Shown here: piece by piece, positions 8,233 through 15,930 of the stretch
Layout: the number at the start of each line of letters is the position of its first letter
How positions within the stretch are numbered: the stretch's first letter is position 1
NCBI RefSeq assembly: GCF_022818495.1
Contig: NZ_CP089291.1
Coordinates: 3,427,501-3,491,500 of the forward strand
DNA: 64,000 bases
Origin: Fodinisporobacter ferrooxydans
Lineage (GTDB): Bacteria; Bacillota; Bacilli; Tumebacillales; MYW30-H2
Reading direction: 5' to 3'
Position numbers and translations under genes: made by a program
Notes under the pieces: generated by a model
Databases searched by the model: none
Seen by the model: the letters and a program-made list of their open reading frames with translations, nothing else
What the model was told of the DNA's origin: nothing

Positions 8233-9693
8233 ATGGGACGATTGGAGCGTTACTTTAAACCCTTTCGCAATCAAACGATCGGATATCACCATACATTCGT
8301 ATCGCCAAACGGAAAGAAACGCATGATTTACGCGGATTGGACGGCGAGCGGGCGATTATATTTGCCAATCGAAGAACGAATCAGTCAAGTTTTCGGCCCT
8401 CTGGTGGGAAATACACATTCGGAGGCAAGCCTCACCGGGGCGGCCATGACAAACGCCTACCATGAAGCGCTGCAAATCATCAAACATCATGTTCATGCAA
8501 ATGATCATGATGTGATTTTGAATGCGGGGAATGGCACCACTGCCGTAATCAATAAAATGCAAAGAATATTAGGTTTGCGAGTCCATGAGAAGTTTCTGGG
8601 ACAAGTACGATTGCAAGAAAAGCCCATTGTATTCCTTACACACATGGAACATCATTCCAACCATATTTCTTGGGAGGAAACAATTGCCGATGTGGAAATT
8701 ATCCAGCCGACACCCAACGGTCTGGTCGATCTGAAGCATTTTCAATACTTGTTGGAAAAATACAAAAACCGAACCGTTAAGATCGGGTCTTTTACCGCCT
8801 GCTCCAATGTAACCGGAATACAGACACCCTATCATACAATGGCGAAAATGCTGCATGAGCATGGAGGCATTTGTTTTGTTGATTTTGCTGCAAGCGCTCC
8901 ATATGTAAAAATCGATATGCACCCAGCGTCTCCATTGGAAAAATTGGATGGCATTTTCTTTTCTCCTCATAAATTTTTAGGTGGTCCGGGGACATCCGGC
9001 GTCATGGTATTTGATTCTTCATTGTATAAAAATACAATCCCGGATCAACCGGGCGGCGGAACGGTTGAATTCACAGATCCGTGGGGAGGAAAGTTGTATG
9101 CCTCCGCTATCGAAATGCGGGAAGACGGAGGGACTCCTGGTTTCCTGCAAGTCATTCGCACAGCTCTTTGTATTCGCTTGAAAGAAGCGATGGGCATCGA
9201 AAACATAGAGAAGCGGGAAAAAGAATTATTGCATCTTTTAATAAAAGGCATGCGGGAGATACCAGGGATCACGGTCCTTGGCGGCCATCTGGAAGACAGG
9301 CATGGCATCGTGTCGTTTCAAGCAAAAGATATCCACTACAATTTGTTTGCGAAGCTTTTAAATGATCGATTTGGCATTCAAGTTCGCGGCGGTTGTGCTT
9401 GTGCGGGACCCTATGGCCATTATCTGCTGCGCTTATCACGGCTACAATCCAAACAAATAAAAGCTGCGATTGCAGCCGGGGACTTATCGACAAAACCGGG
9501 ATGGGTGCGAATATCCTTGCATCCAATTATGACAGATAAAGATGTGCAGACGATTGTTGAAGGAATTGCAGAAACGGTCAAAAACGGAAACAAGTGGAAG
9601 GAAGAGTATAGGTATTCTGCCAAGACGAATGAATTTACGTATGTCCGACAACAGACGAATCAGCCTATGATTGAGAAAATGTTTCGGCTTTAA
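8233..9693 (+). CDS. Class V aminotransferase / cysteine desulfurase-like protein
   Basis: A 486-residue PLP enzyme of the cysteine desulfurase/selenocysteine lyase superfamily, longer than NifS or SufS (about 400). The PLP Lys is residue 247 in SPHKFLGGPGTSG; the SxxHH-type region reads THMEHHSNHISWEE; a Cys-rich loop, GGCACAGPYGH (Cys388, Cys390), lies where desulfurases hold their catalytic Cys. The reaction (cysteine or selenocysteine lyase versus another class V reaction) cannot be settled by eye. Start ATG 8233 has GGGTGGG upstream. It is monocistronic, behind a motif shared with a sporulation gene remnant, so expression during sporulation is possible. Confidence 0.8.
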   Translation: MGRLERYFKPFRNQTIGYHHTFVSPNGKKRMIYADWTASGRLYLPIEERISQVFGPLVGNTHSEASLTGAAMTNAYHEALQIIKHHVHANDHDVILNAGNGTTAVINKMQRILGLRVHEKFLGQVRLQEKPIVFLTHMEHHSNHISWEETIADVEIIQPTPNGLVDLKHFQYLLEKYKNRTVKIGSFTACSNVTGIQTPYHTMAKMLHEHGGICFVDFAASAPYVKIDMHPASPLEKLDGIFFSPHKFLGGPGTSGVMVFDSSLYKNTIPDQPGGGTVEFTDPWGGKLYASAIEMREDGGTPGFLQVIRTALCIRLKEAMGIENIEKREKELLHLLIKGMREIPGITVLGGHLEDRHGIVSFQAKDIHYNLFAKLLNDRFGIQVRGGCACAGPYGHYLLRLSRLQSKQIKAAIAAGDLSTKPGWVRISLHPIMTDKDVQTIVEGIAETVKNGNKWKEEYRYSAKTNEFTYVRQQTNQPMIEKMFRL

Positions 9694-9813
9694 CGTCTTC
9701 TTGCATTCTTTTCAGAAATATATAAAAACCTTTCGAAAATGAAGAAAAACAGGGATATAGGCAGTATATCCATGTCTAATTCCTGAAATTGAACACTATT
9801 CTCAACAGAATAA

Positions 9814-9833
9814 AAGCATTTGCAAGCATTTGC
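9814..9833. repeat. 10-bp tandem repeat
   Basis: Two perfect copies of AAGCATTTGC in the gap before the gene at 9900. Confidence 0.85.
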
Positions 9834-9899
9834 AGCATGAAATTTTATGAGGACTTACGGTATAATATAAACAATCGGTCAAAATAGGAGCGATCTTTC

Positions 9900-10475
9900 A
9901 TGGCTCGACGAGTAGCCACAGATTACAAACACATTCGGTTGGAACTAAGTCCTCAAGCATTGCAAACGTTTATGAATTTATTTGAAGGCCATCATGCTGT
10001 AACACAAGTTTTCGTATATGAAAACGGCGATACAGAATTGATCCTGCATGATCACGAAAAACAAATTCCTCTCGTATTCCATCCAAACGGTTCGCATTAT
10101 TTGTTCGAAGGATCCTTTTGTATTGAAGATTTACAACTGGCGAATACGGTGCGCAAAGCGATTCATTCCTTCAAAGGTGAGGCGATTGTTCAGCGTATTT
10201 ATCCGACAAATGCGATCGAGTATCATTATGATGGCGGCGAAGTAATCAAAATTCAGGAGTTAAAAGGGAATACGGCGCGGGTGATTTACGAGTACAAAAA
10301 TCCTGTGCGGCAATTTCAACAATTGTATTCCGAGTCTTGGATTGAGTGTCAAGCGGAATGGATTCAATTGCAAATCGATTTGCTTTTGGATCAGCGGTCA
10401 AAACGGGTGCGAGTGGAAGAAATCGACGAGAAACTTAAAGTATTGGCACATGAATTATTCCTATTAGAGGGCTGA
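9900..10475 (+). CDS. Conserved-looking protein of unknown function
   Basis: A soluble 191-residue protein with no signal peptide or membrane segment. It is rich in beta-prone stretches with alternating hydrophobic residues (VTQVFVYENGDTELIL, ARVIYEYKNPV) and ends in an amphipathic helix. No family was recognised. Coding is supported by a good TATAAT (9861-9866), an AGGAG ribosome site, full-length codon structure and a terminator directly after it, so it is a single-gene transcript. Confidence 0.75.
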   Translation: MARRVATDYKHIRLELSPQALQTFMNLFEGHHAVTQVFVYENGDTELILHDHEKQIPLVFHPNGSHYLFEGSFCIEDLQLANTVRKAIHSFKGEAIVQRIYPTNAIEYHYDGGEVIKIQELKGNTARVIYEYKNPVRQFQQLYSESWIECQAEWIQLQIDLLLDQRSKRVRVEEIDEKLKVLAHELFLLEG

Positions 10476-10501
10476 TTGAATCAAAATATGATTTGCTATA
10501 T

Positions 10502-10536
10502 GGAGTGAGGACATTGTCTTCACTCCTTTATTTTTT
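10502..10536 (+). terminator. Terminator after the gene at 9900
   Basis: GGAGTGAGGACA pairs with TGTCTTCACTCC (one G-U pair), followed by TTTATTTTTT. Confidence 0.88.
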
Positions 10537-10626
10537 GTTAGCAATAAATTACATCTTTCGATCGTAAAAAAAAACTATTGTCCAAATTCGAAATTCATGT
10601 TAATTTATTGTTCGTATGAGTTTTCT

Positions 10627-10683
10627 AGGAACCAGGATTCACTCATGGAACATCTCCTCCGGTTAGTGAATGGCGTAGGTCCT
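10627..10683 (+). promoter_or_regulatory. Structured 5' leader of speD
   Basis: Nested inverted repeats lie in the 60-120 nt before speD: an outer pair AGGAACC (10627-10633) with GGTCCT (10678-10683), one base bulged, and an inner perfect 7-bp pair ATTCACT (10637-10643) with AGTGAAT (10665-10671) enclosing a pyrimidine-rich loop. The frame through it is open but has no coding character. A cis-regulatory RNA is possible; it matches no riboswitch class I can name. Confidence 0.4.
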
Positions 10684-10743
10684 ATTCTCTTTTTCGACAT
10701 ATCAACAATACCTATACCTTCCCTAAGAGAGGAGAATTCAGAG

Positions 10744-11169
10744 ATGGAATACTCGACATTCGGAAGACATGTTGCAATTGATACTTGGGGCGTAGATTTT
10801 GAATTGTTAAATGATGCACAATGGCTGCAGCACCAGATGATTGAAGCTGCCGAAGCTTGCGGAGCGACTGTCATGTCTGTACAGGCCAAGCAATTTGAAC
10901 CACAAGGAGCAACTGTACTCGTATTATTATCGGAAAGTCATCTCTCCATTCACACATATCCTGAGCGAGGTTTTGCCGCTTTGGATTGTTATACATGCGG
11001 AGAAACGGTTGATCCTGATGTTGCGATTCAGTATATGGTTCAATCTTTAAAACCGAGGAAAATTTATGCGCACAAACTGATTCGAGGAACTGGTGAATTC
11101 GAAGTTGTCAAACCAAATTTGACTCACGAAGAACAAGTGATTGAACAACCGGAATTAATTGCAAAGTAA
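10744..11169 (+). CDS. speD: S-adenosylmethionine decarboxylase proenzyme
   Basis: Decarboxylates SAM to supply aminopropyl groups for spermidine in the cytosol. The 141-residue proenzyme cleaves itself between Glu64 and Ser65 (SESHLSIHTYPE), turning Ser65 into the pyruvoyl cofactor; His70 and Cys85 keep the spacing of the known processing residues in class 1b enzymes. ATG 10744 follows AGAGGAG; in-frame codons back to 10597 belong to the leader. No spermidine synthase lies next to it. The leader contains inverted repeats (10627-10683). Confidence 0.95.
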   Translation: MEYSTFGRHVAIDTWGVDFELLNDAQWLQHQMIEAAEACGATVMSVQAKQFEPQGATVLVLLSESHLSIHTYPERGFAALDCYTCGETVDPDVAIQYMVQSLKPRKIYAHKLIRGTGEFEVVKPNLTHEEQVIEQPELIAK

Positions 11170-11186
11170 TTTCGATAGAATTCTAT

Positions 11187-11232
11187 AAACCAAGCACTAA
11201 ACCAAGCACCTGACCGGGTACTTGGTTTTTTA
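11187..11232 (+). terminator. speD terminator with duplicated left arm
   Basis: AACCAAGCACC (11200-11210) pairs with GGGTACTTGGTT (one mismatch), followed by a T-tract to 11232. The left arm is present twice as a 12-bp tandem repeat (AAACCAAGCACT/C, 11187-11210), so two alternative stems are possible. Confidence 0.85.
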
Positions 11233-11383
11233 TTTGTTTGGCAATTTTTTTCAATACTGTAAATTTCTGAAGTTTCGGTCAATACGGAATATTCGATTGA
11301 TATGATACATATGCACAGACAGTCGTTTTCGTTTATAAATTTAAAAGTGTAACCGGAACTGTACAGATTTAATCGGATCGGCA

Positions 11384-11434
11384 TTGACATCTTGTATGAA
11401 ACTACATATAGTATTTTTATACCCATATAGGTAT
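11384..11434 (+). promoter_or_regulatory. Promoter with CstR-like operator for the HesB-like selenoprotein
   Basis: -35 TTGACA (11384-11389), 17-bp spacer, -10 TATAGT (11407-11412). Six bases later comes ATACC-CATATA-GGTAT (11419-11434), with the same arms and 6-bp spacer as the site in front of the rhodanese-cstR operon at 3396-3411. The palindrome lies over the expected transcription start, fitting repression. The rest of this 337-bp gap holds the speD terminator and a 72-nt leader. Confidence 0.75.
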
Positions 11435-11506
11435 ATGAACGTTGAAAGAAAAGCATTTCAGTGATGCGATGTTGGATGTCAAAACGAGATTGATGGAGGG
11501 AAAAAC

Positions 11507-11797
11507 ATGATTCAAATAACAGATGAAGCAATGCAGCATCTGAAATCCATTCTCGCGTCTTCCGATCAAACCATGGTTCGACTTTATCTGGCAGGAGTTG
11601 GCTGAGGCGGTCCCAATTATGGAATGACTCTGGAAGAGTCAGCAGATGAGCATGATGAACGTATCGTGCAAGACGGCATACAATTTGTTTATAATTCCGG
11701 TATATCATCATACATGGATGGCATAACAATTGACTACACACGTTCCTGGCTAGGAAAGGGATTCAGCATCTACCGTAAAGGGATGTCTGCATGTTAA
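11507..11797 (+). CDS. HesB/IscA-like selenoprotein (TGA codon 33 read as selenocysteine)
   Basis: A 96-residue A-type Fe-S carrier-like protein. The frame from ATG 11507 (GGAGGG upstream) has one in-frame TGA (11603-11605) at codon 33. The context is GVG-(TGA)-GGPNYGM, which aligns the TGA with the conserved Cys of the HesB domain. The frame then continues intact to TAA, with family-typical GITIDYTRSWLGKGFSI and a C-terminal Cys. HesB-like proteins with Sec here are a known family (TIGR01911). A SECIS-like hairpin lies 19 nt after the TGA. The protein probably binds or passes Fe-S or sulfur species. It has its own CstR-like operator and terminator. The alternative, a nonsense mutation, is less likely given the intact downstream frame and hairpin. 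Confidence 0.85.
11625..11641 (+). promoter_or_regulatory. Bacterial SECIS-like element
   Basis: A perfect 6-bp stem (TGACTC with GAGTCA) closes a 5-nt loop TGGAA. G occurs at loop position two, 26 nt after the TGA. Bacterial SECIS elements are described as a short stem with G in the first two loop positions, 16-37 nt from the UGA; this fits. Confidence 0.75.
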
Positions 11798-11802
11798 TAT
11801 TC

Positions 11803-11829
11803 GACCATCATTCGATGGTCTTTTTTTTA
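11803..11829 (+). terminator. Terminator of the HesB-like gene
   Basis: A perfect 7-bp stem (GACCATC with GATGGTC), 4-nt loop, then eight T. Confidence 0.92.
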
Positions 11830-11840
11830 GGGGGGAATCT

Positions 11841-11861
11841 ATTTTTCGAAATTCGAAAAAT
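11841..11861. promoter_or_regulatory. Perfect 21-bp inverted repeat upstream of the MFS gene
   Basis: ATTTTTCGAA and TTCGAAAAAT flank a central A, 29 bp before the start of the transporter. A dimeric repressor site is likely; no matching regulator gene is adjacent. The speD upstream region (10585-10600) has a similar, imperfect TTCGAAATTC. Confidence 0.55.
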
Positions 11862-11889
11862 ATGTTAATGTAAGTATTGGTGATTTCAA

Positions 11890-13170
11890 ATGAAAACGAC
11901 TGAACTGTGGAAACGAAATTTGGTCATATTGTGGTTTGGCAATTTTTTTGTGCTTGCGGGAATGAATTTAATTATTCCGTTTTTACCTTTGTATATTCAG
12001 GAATTAGGTGTGAAAGACATTCACCATGTAGAATTGTGGGCCGGTGTGATATTCGCGGGCGCACCGCTTTTATCAGCCACATTTTCACCTTTGTGGGGGA
12101 AATTGTCGGACCGCTACGGCCGTAAGATCATGCTGATCCGATCCGGTATAGGCATGGGAATTGTCATGATTTTGATGGGATTTGCAAAATCTCCTTTGCA
12201 ATTGTTGCTGCTTCGTCTGATGATGGGAACGATTTCCGGATTTATACCTACTTCGACCGCTCTGCAAGCGACGGAAACGCCAAAAGAACACGCAGGGAGA
12301 GCGCTGGGGATTCTGCAGACGGGAAATGTTACAGGTTCTTTGATCGGGCCGCTTTTGGGTGGTGTTTTGGCGGAATGGATCGGGATTCGCAACGTCTTTT
12401 ATTTGACGGGAACCGCTTTGCTGCTTGCGGCAATTATCGTCATACTGGGTGTGCATGAAAGCAAGACGTATGAAAGGTTTTCTTTCAGAAGACGTGTCCA
12501 CCGGAATTTGGATCGCAAACGGGATTCCAAAGAAAGCAAATCTGACGCCAATCCGCCTGTTACGGACAAGCAAAGAGGGATTCGTTCGATCGTCAAAGAG
12601 TACCCTATCTTATTGGCGCTTTTTTTATCTTCCTTTTTGATTATGGCAGGCATGCAGAGTATTGAACCGATTATTACCGTGTATATCCAATCCTTGCATG
12701 TACAAAGCCACATTGCAGTCGTTGGCGGACTGGTTTTTGCAGCAAGCGGTATTGGAACGATTCTGGCCGCACCGATCCTTGGCAGACTTGGTGATCGTTA
12801 TGGCAATCAGCGGATTTTAATGGCTGCTCTGCTGATAATGGCTGTGTTGTATATTCCTCAGGCATTTGTGCGAACGCCTTGGGAACTGATGGCATTGCGG
12901 TTGCTGATGGGATTGTGTATTGGGGGGTTGTTGCCGTCCATTAACGCCATGATTCGTAAAGTGACACCGAACGCCTCGCAAGGCGTGGTCTATGGATTTA
13001 ATGCTGCAGCAGTTGGCTTTGGCAGCGTGGGAGGACCGTTATTTGGCGGATTTATCGCTTCACATATAGGGATTTCCTATATCTTCTTCTTTACGTCAGC
13101 ATTCTTTTTATTTAATTTCCTTTGGATTGTCTATCATGTCAAAACAAATGCGAAAAGTCAGGCAATATGA
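11890..13170 (+). CDS. MFS drug-efflux-type transporter
   Basis: A 426-residue, 12-helix major facilitator. The loop 2-3 signature reads GKLSDRYGRK and recurs in the second half as GRLGDRYGNQ; a basic cytoplasmic loop of about 45 residues separates the halves (residues 190-235). The RLMMGTISGFIP segment in helix 5 resembles motif C of proton antiport exporters (MdtG/YttB-like). The substrate is unknown. The luciferase-like monooxygenase gene follows after 50 bp and may be cotranscribed. A perfect inverted repeat at 11841 is a probable operator. Confidence 0.85.
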   Translation: MKTTELWKRNLVILWFGNFFVLAGMNLIIPFLPLYIQELGVKDIHHVELWAGVIFAGAPLLSATFSPLWGKLSDRYGRKIMLIRSGIGMGIVMILMGFAKSPLQLLLLRLMMGTISGFIPTSTALQATETPKEHAGRALGILQTGNVTGSLIGPLLGGVLAEWIGIRNVFYLTGTALLLAAIIVILGVHESKTYERFSFRRRVHRNLDRKRDSKESKSDANPPVTDKQRGIRSIVKEYPILLALFLSSFLIMAGMQSIEPIITVYIQSLHVQSHIAVVGGLVFAASGIGTILAAPILGRLGDRYGNQRILMAALLIMAVLYIPQAFVRTPWELMALRLLMGLCIGGLLPSINAMIRKVTPNASQGVVYGFNAAAVGFGSVGGPLFGGFIASHIGISYIFFFTSAFFLFNFLWIVYHVKTNAKSQAI

Positions 13171-13220
13171 TAAAAGGATTAGAGAAACCGGAACAATCAA
13201 CGAAATGGGGGGAAGCGTAA

Positions 13221-14231
13221 ATGGTAACGTTAAGTGTATTGGATCAATCGCCGGTGGCTGCCGGGAAAACACCAAACGAAGCATTCGCTGACACTGCCCG
13301 GCTTGCGATGGAAGTTGAAACATTGGGTTACAAACGTTTTTGGGTGTCGGAACATCATAATACGTTAAGCCTGGCAGGATCAAGTCCGGAAATTTTGATC
13401 AGTCATCTTGCCGCTCGAACGAAACATTTGCGAATAGGTTCCGGCGGCGTCATGCTGCCACATTATAGTTCGTACAAAGTGGCTGAAAACTTTCGCGTAC
13501 TGGAAGCATTATATCCAGAGCGGATTGATTTGGGCTTGGGCAGGGCGCCAGGCGGCCATCCGATTGCTACGTGGGCATTACAGGACGGAAAGAATATTTC
13601 TTTTGAACACTATCCGGTTCAAATCGATGAACTGATCGGGTATCTCTATGATACGCTGCCTGTTGGTCATCGCTTTAAAAATCTTAAGGCAACTCCGATT
13701 CCCAGCACAGTTCCAGACATGTGGCTGCTGGGATCAAGCGGAGAAAGTGCCGGATTGGCCGCTGAACGGGGCGCAGGTTTTGCATTTGCCCAATTCATTA
13801 ATGGGGACGGTGGAGCGGATGTTGTCAGAGACTATCAAACCCGCTTTCAAGCGACTGTTGTAGGCAATAAACCACGGTCGATCGCAGCGATTTTTGCCAT
13901 TTGCGCAGACACGGATGGGGAAGCGGAACGATTGGCTGCCAGTTTGGATCTTATACTTCTTCTGCATGAACAAGGGAAGCGGCCTGACGCAGTTCCATCC
14001 GTTCAGGAAGCATTGGAATTCCCCTATACTGCGTTTGACCGGAAACGAATCTTGGAAAATCGAAAACGCATGATTGTGGGATCTCCAACGTCTGTCAAAC
14101 AGCAAATTCTCTCCATGGCCAAAGAGTATAATACGGATGAATGGATGATTGTCACCACAACACATGACTTTGCTGCAAAACTTCATTCCTATCGTTTGCT
14201 GGCGGAAGCTTTTCAATTGCCAATATCGTAA
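13221..14231 (+). CDS. LLM-class flavin-dependent monooxygenase
   Basis: A 336-residue TIM-barrel flavoenzyme of the bacterial luciferase-like superfamily. Visible are the N-terminal LSVLDQSP, the FWVSEHHN strand-turn, GSGGVMLPHYSSYKVAENFRVLEAL and the LGLGRAPGG loop, as in the one-component YhbW-like subgroup. Such enzymes use FMNH2 and oxygen on an organic substrate, unknown here. GGGGGGAAG precedes the ATG. Position between an exporter and ABC-2 permease genes suggests detoxification or small-molecule handling. Confidence 0.88.
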   Translation: MVTLSVLDQSPVAAGKTPNEAFADTARLAMEVETLGYKRFWVSEHHNTLSLAGSSPEILISHLAARTKHLRIGSGGVMLPHYSSYKVAENFRVLEALYPERIDLGLGRAPGGHPIATWALQDGKNISFEHYPVQIDELIGYLYDTLPVGHRFKNLKATPIPSTVPDMWLLGSSGESAGLAAERGAGFAFAQFINGDGGADVVRDYQTRFQATVVGNKPRSIAAIFAICADTDGEAERLAASLDLILLLHEQGKRPDAVPSVQEALEFPYTAFDRKRILENRKRMIVGSPTSVKQQILSMAKEYNTDEWMIVTTTHDFAAKLHSYRLLAEAFQLPIS

Positions 14232-14249
14232 TATATGGGCGGAGGCACA

Positions 14250-15056
14250 ATGACACGACGTTTACGAATGTATCTGGAGTTTTCGCGGAAATCCTTTCAA
14301 CGATCTGCCGTGTACCGGTTTGATGCGTGGACGCGGCTATTTGCCAACATCATCTTTCTCTTCATGTGGGGATTCATTTGGTACGGTCTTTATGCAGGCA
14401 AACTCACGACTTCCGGAACTTCTTTTCATACGATGTTAAGCTATATTCTGATCAGCCAGGCACTGTCCGGGCTGCATGGCGCTGCTACACCCCTGTGGGA
14501 GATTCAGGAGCGGGTGCGAACCGGCGATATCGCGATGGAAATCGTCCGGCCCTTCGATTATCCGTTGAAAGTATTGTTTTCAGACTTTGGCAGCATGTTC
14601 TTTTATTTTCTTGTCGCGATTTTGCCGCTGTATGCGAGTCTAGGTTTTTTCTTTCATCCGGTCATGCCGCATACGGCATCGGGATGGCTTTTATTCCTGT
14701 TATCCGCTTTTTTGGGTTATCTGATTCGCTATAGCATAGAGTTGACATTTGGCCTATTTACCTTCTGGCTTGTCGAAACAGGCGGCGTGGAAGATATTTT
14801 CTATTTTTCCGTATCACTTCTGTCCGGCACCACAGTGCCGCTTTGGTTTTTTCCTCATTGGCTGCGAGTATTGGCGGAATGGCTGCCGTTTCAAGGCATT
14901 TTCTTCGTACCTGATTCGATTTTTGTGGGATTGCTTTCCCGGCAACAGGCGTTCCAACAAATTTTGCTGCAAATCCTATGGATTTGCATCACATATGGCA
15001 TCTTGCGCTTCGTTTGGCGAAGGGCTGTAACAAAAGTCGTTGTACAGGGAGGGTAG
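14250..15056 (+). CDS. ABC-2 type transporter permease, subunit 1
   Basis: A 268-residue membrane protein with about six hydrophobic segments, of the ABC-2 exporter permease class (DUF990/ABC2_membrane_6-like). Typical features are the amphipathic N-terminus EFSRKSFQRSAVYRFD and the VRTGDIAMEIVRPFDYPL motif. GGAGG precedes ATG 14250; an ATG five codons earlier is possible. It starts 18 bp after the monooxygenase and ends 8 bp before the second permease gene, so the three ABC genes form a unit. The substrate is unknown. Confidence 0.85.
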   Translation: MTRRLRMYLEFSRKSFQRSAVYRFDAWTRLFANIIFLFMWGFIWYGLYAGKLTTSGTSFHTMLSYILISQALSGLHGAATPLWEIQERVRTGDIAMEIVRPFDYPLKVLFSDFGSMFFYFLVAILPLYASLGFFFHPVMPHTASGWLLFLLSAFLGYLIRYSIELTFGLFTFWLVETGGVEDIFYFSVSLLSGTTVPLWFFPHWLRVLAEWLPFQGIFFVPDSIFVGLLSRQQAFQQILLQILWICITYGILRFVWRRAVTKVVVQGG

Positions 15057-15064
15057 GAGAGCGG

Positions 15065-15877
15065 ATGGCAGCAAGGATGAGCAGGAATATCCGATTGTAC
15101 GGTACGATGATACAAGCGAGTATCCGGGCACAATTTCAGTATCGATACGCATTTTTTATGAACATTCTCGGGTGGGCGATGAGTTATGCAGGAACCGCCA
15201 TCACCATGTGGACGGTGTTGTACCGATTTCAAGAGTTGCACGGCTGGACGTTTTGGCAGCTTTTATTTTTATTTGCATTATCTGTCTTGTCATGGGGCGT
15301 TTGCGTAATTTTTTTCTTTCATTTTCGCAGCATGGATCAATATATTCTCAATGGCACATTTGACCGGTTTCTCATTCGCCCCATCCATCCGTTTTTTCAT
15401 TTTATGGCGATGAAATTTGATGTGGGAGCATTTGGACAATTGCTGTTCAGTATCATTGCACTTTGTCTCGCTGCTTCCCATTTGCACTTGCAATGGCAGC
15501 TCCTGGATGTATTTGTATTGATCGGGGCGATCCTTGGCGGCACATGCATTCAAGGCGGACTGATCATTCTCATATCGGCAGCCGCATTTTGGACGACGCG
15601 TTCCGAACGGCTGTACTGGGTCATTATGTTTCCAGCCAAAAGCATGATGAATTATCCGTTATCGATTTATCCGCGATTGCTGCAATGGCTTGTTACCTAT
15701 CTCATTCCTTTTGCATTTGTCAATTATTTTCCGGCCATCGTGCTGCTGGGAAAAGCCAAGAGCCGGAGTGTTCAGGTATTCGGAGAAATCAGTCCGGTGA
15801 TCGGGCTCGTGTTTTTCTATATATGTTACCGCATTTGGATGGCGGGTTTGAATCGTTACAAAAGCGCCGGTTCGTAA
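15065..15877 (+). CDS. ABC-2 type transporter permease, subunit 2
   Basis: A 270-residue membrane protein with about six hydrophobic segments, distantly similar to the preceding permease and carrying the matching ILNGTFDRFLIRPIHPF motif. It should form a heterodimer with that permease and be driven by the ATPase encoded next. GGGAGGGTAGGAG precedes ATG 15065; ATG 15077 is an alternative. Confidence 0.85.
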   Translation: MAARMSRNIRLYGTMIQASIRAQFQYRYAFFMNILGWAMSYAGTAITMWTVLYRFQELHGWTFWQLLFLFALSVLSWGVCVIFFFHFRSMDQYILNGTFDRFLIRPIHPFFHFMAMKFDVGAFGQLLFSIIALCLAASHLHLQWQLLDVFVLIGAILGGTCIQGGLIILISAAAFWTTRSERLYWVIMFPAKSMMNYPLSIYPRLLQWLVTYLIPFAFVNYFPAIVLLGKAKSRSVQVFGEISPVIGLVFFYICYRIWMAGLNRYKSAGS

Positions 15878-15930
15878 ATGAAGGGGAATGGGCAGTGTTG
15901 GAATTGATGAAGAGTGGGGGATTGGCAATT

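Noticed and set aside
10597-10743. N-terminal extension of SpeD
   Set aside because: SpeD starts at 10744 with AGAGGAG; the upstream frame is leader sequence with inverted repeats, and the extension has no family counterpart.
11124-11741. 205-codon ORF on the minus strand
   Set aside because: It runs antisense through the end of speD, its terminator, a promoter-operator and the HesB-like selenoprotein; it shows no motif and exists only because the sense frame lacks minus-strand stops.
15463-15930. N-terminal extension of the ABC ATPase
   Set aside because: It overlaps the second permease gene in another frame; the ATPase domain begins at the GTG at 15931, which has a good ribosome site.
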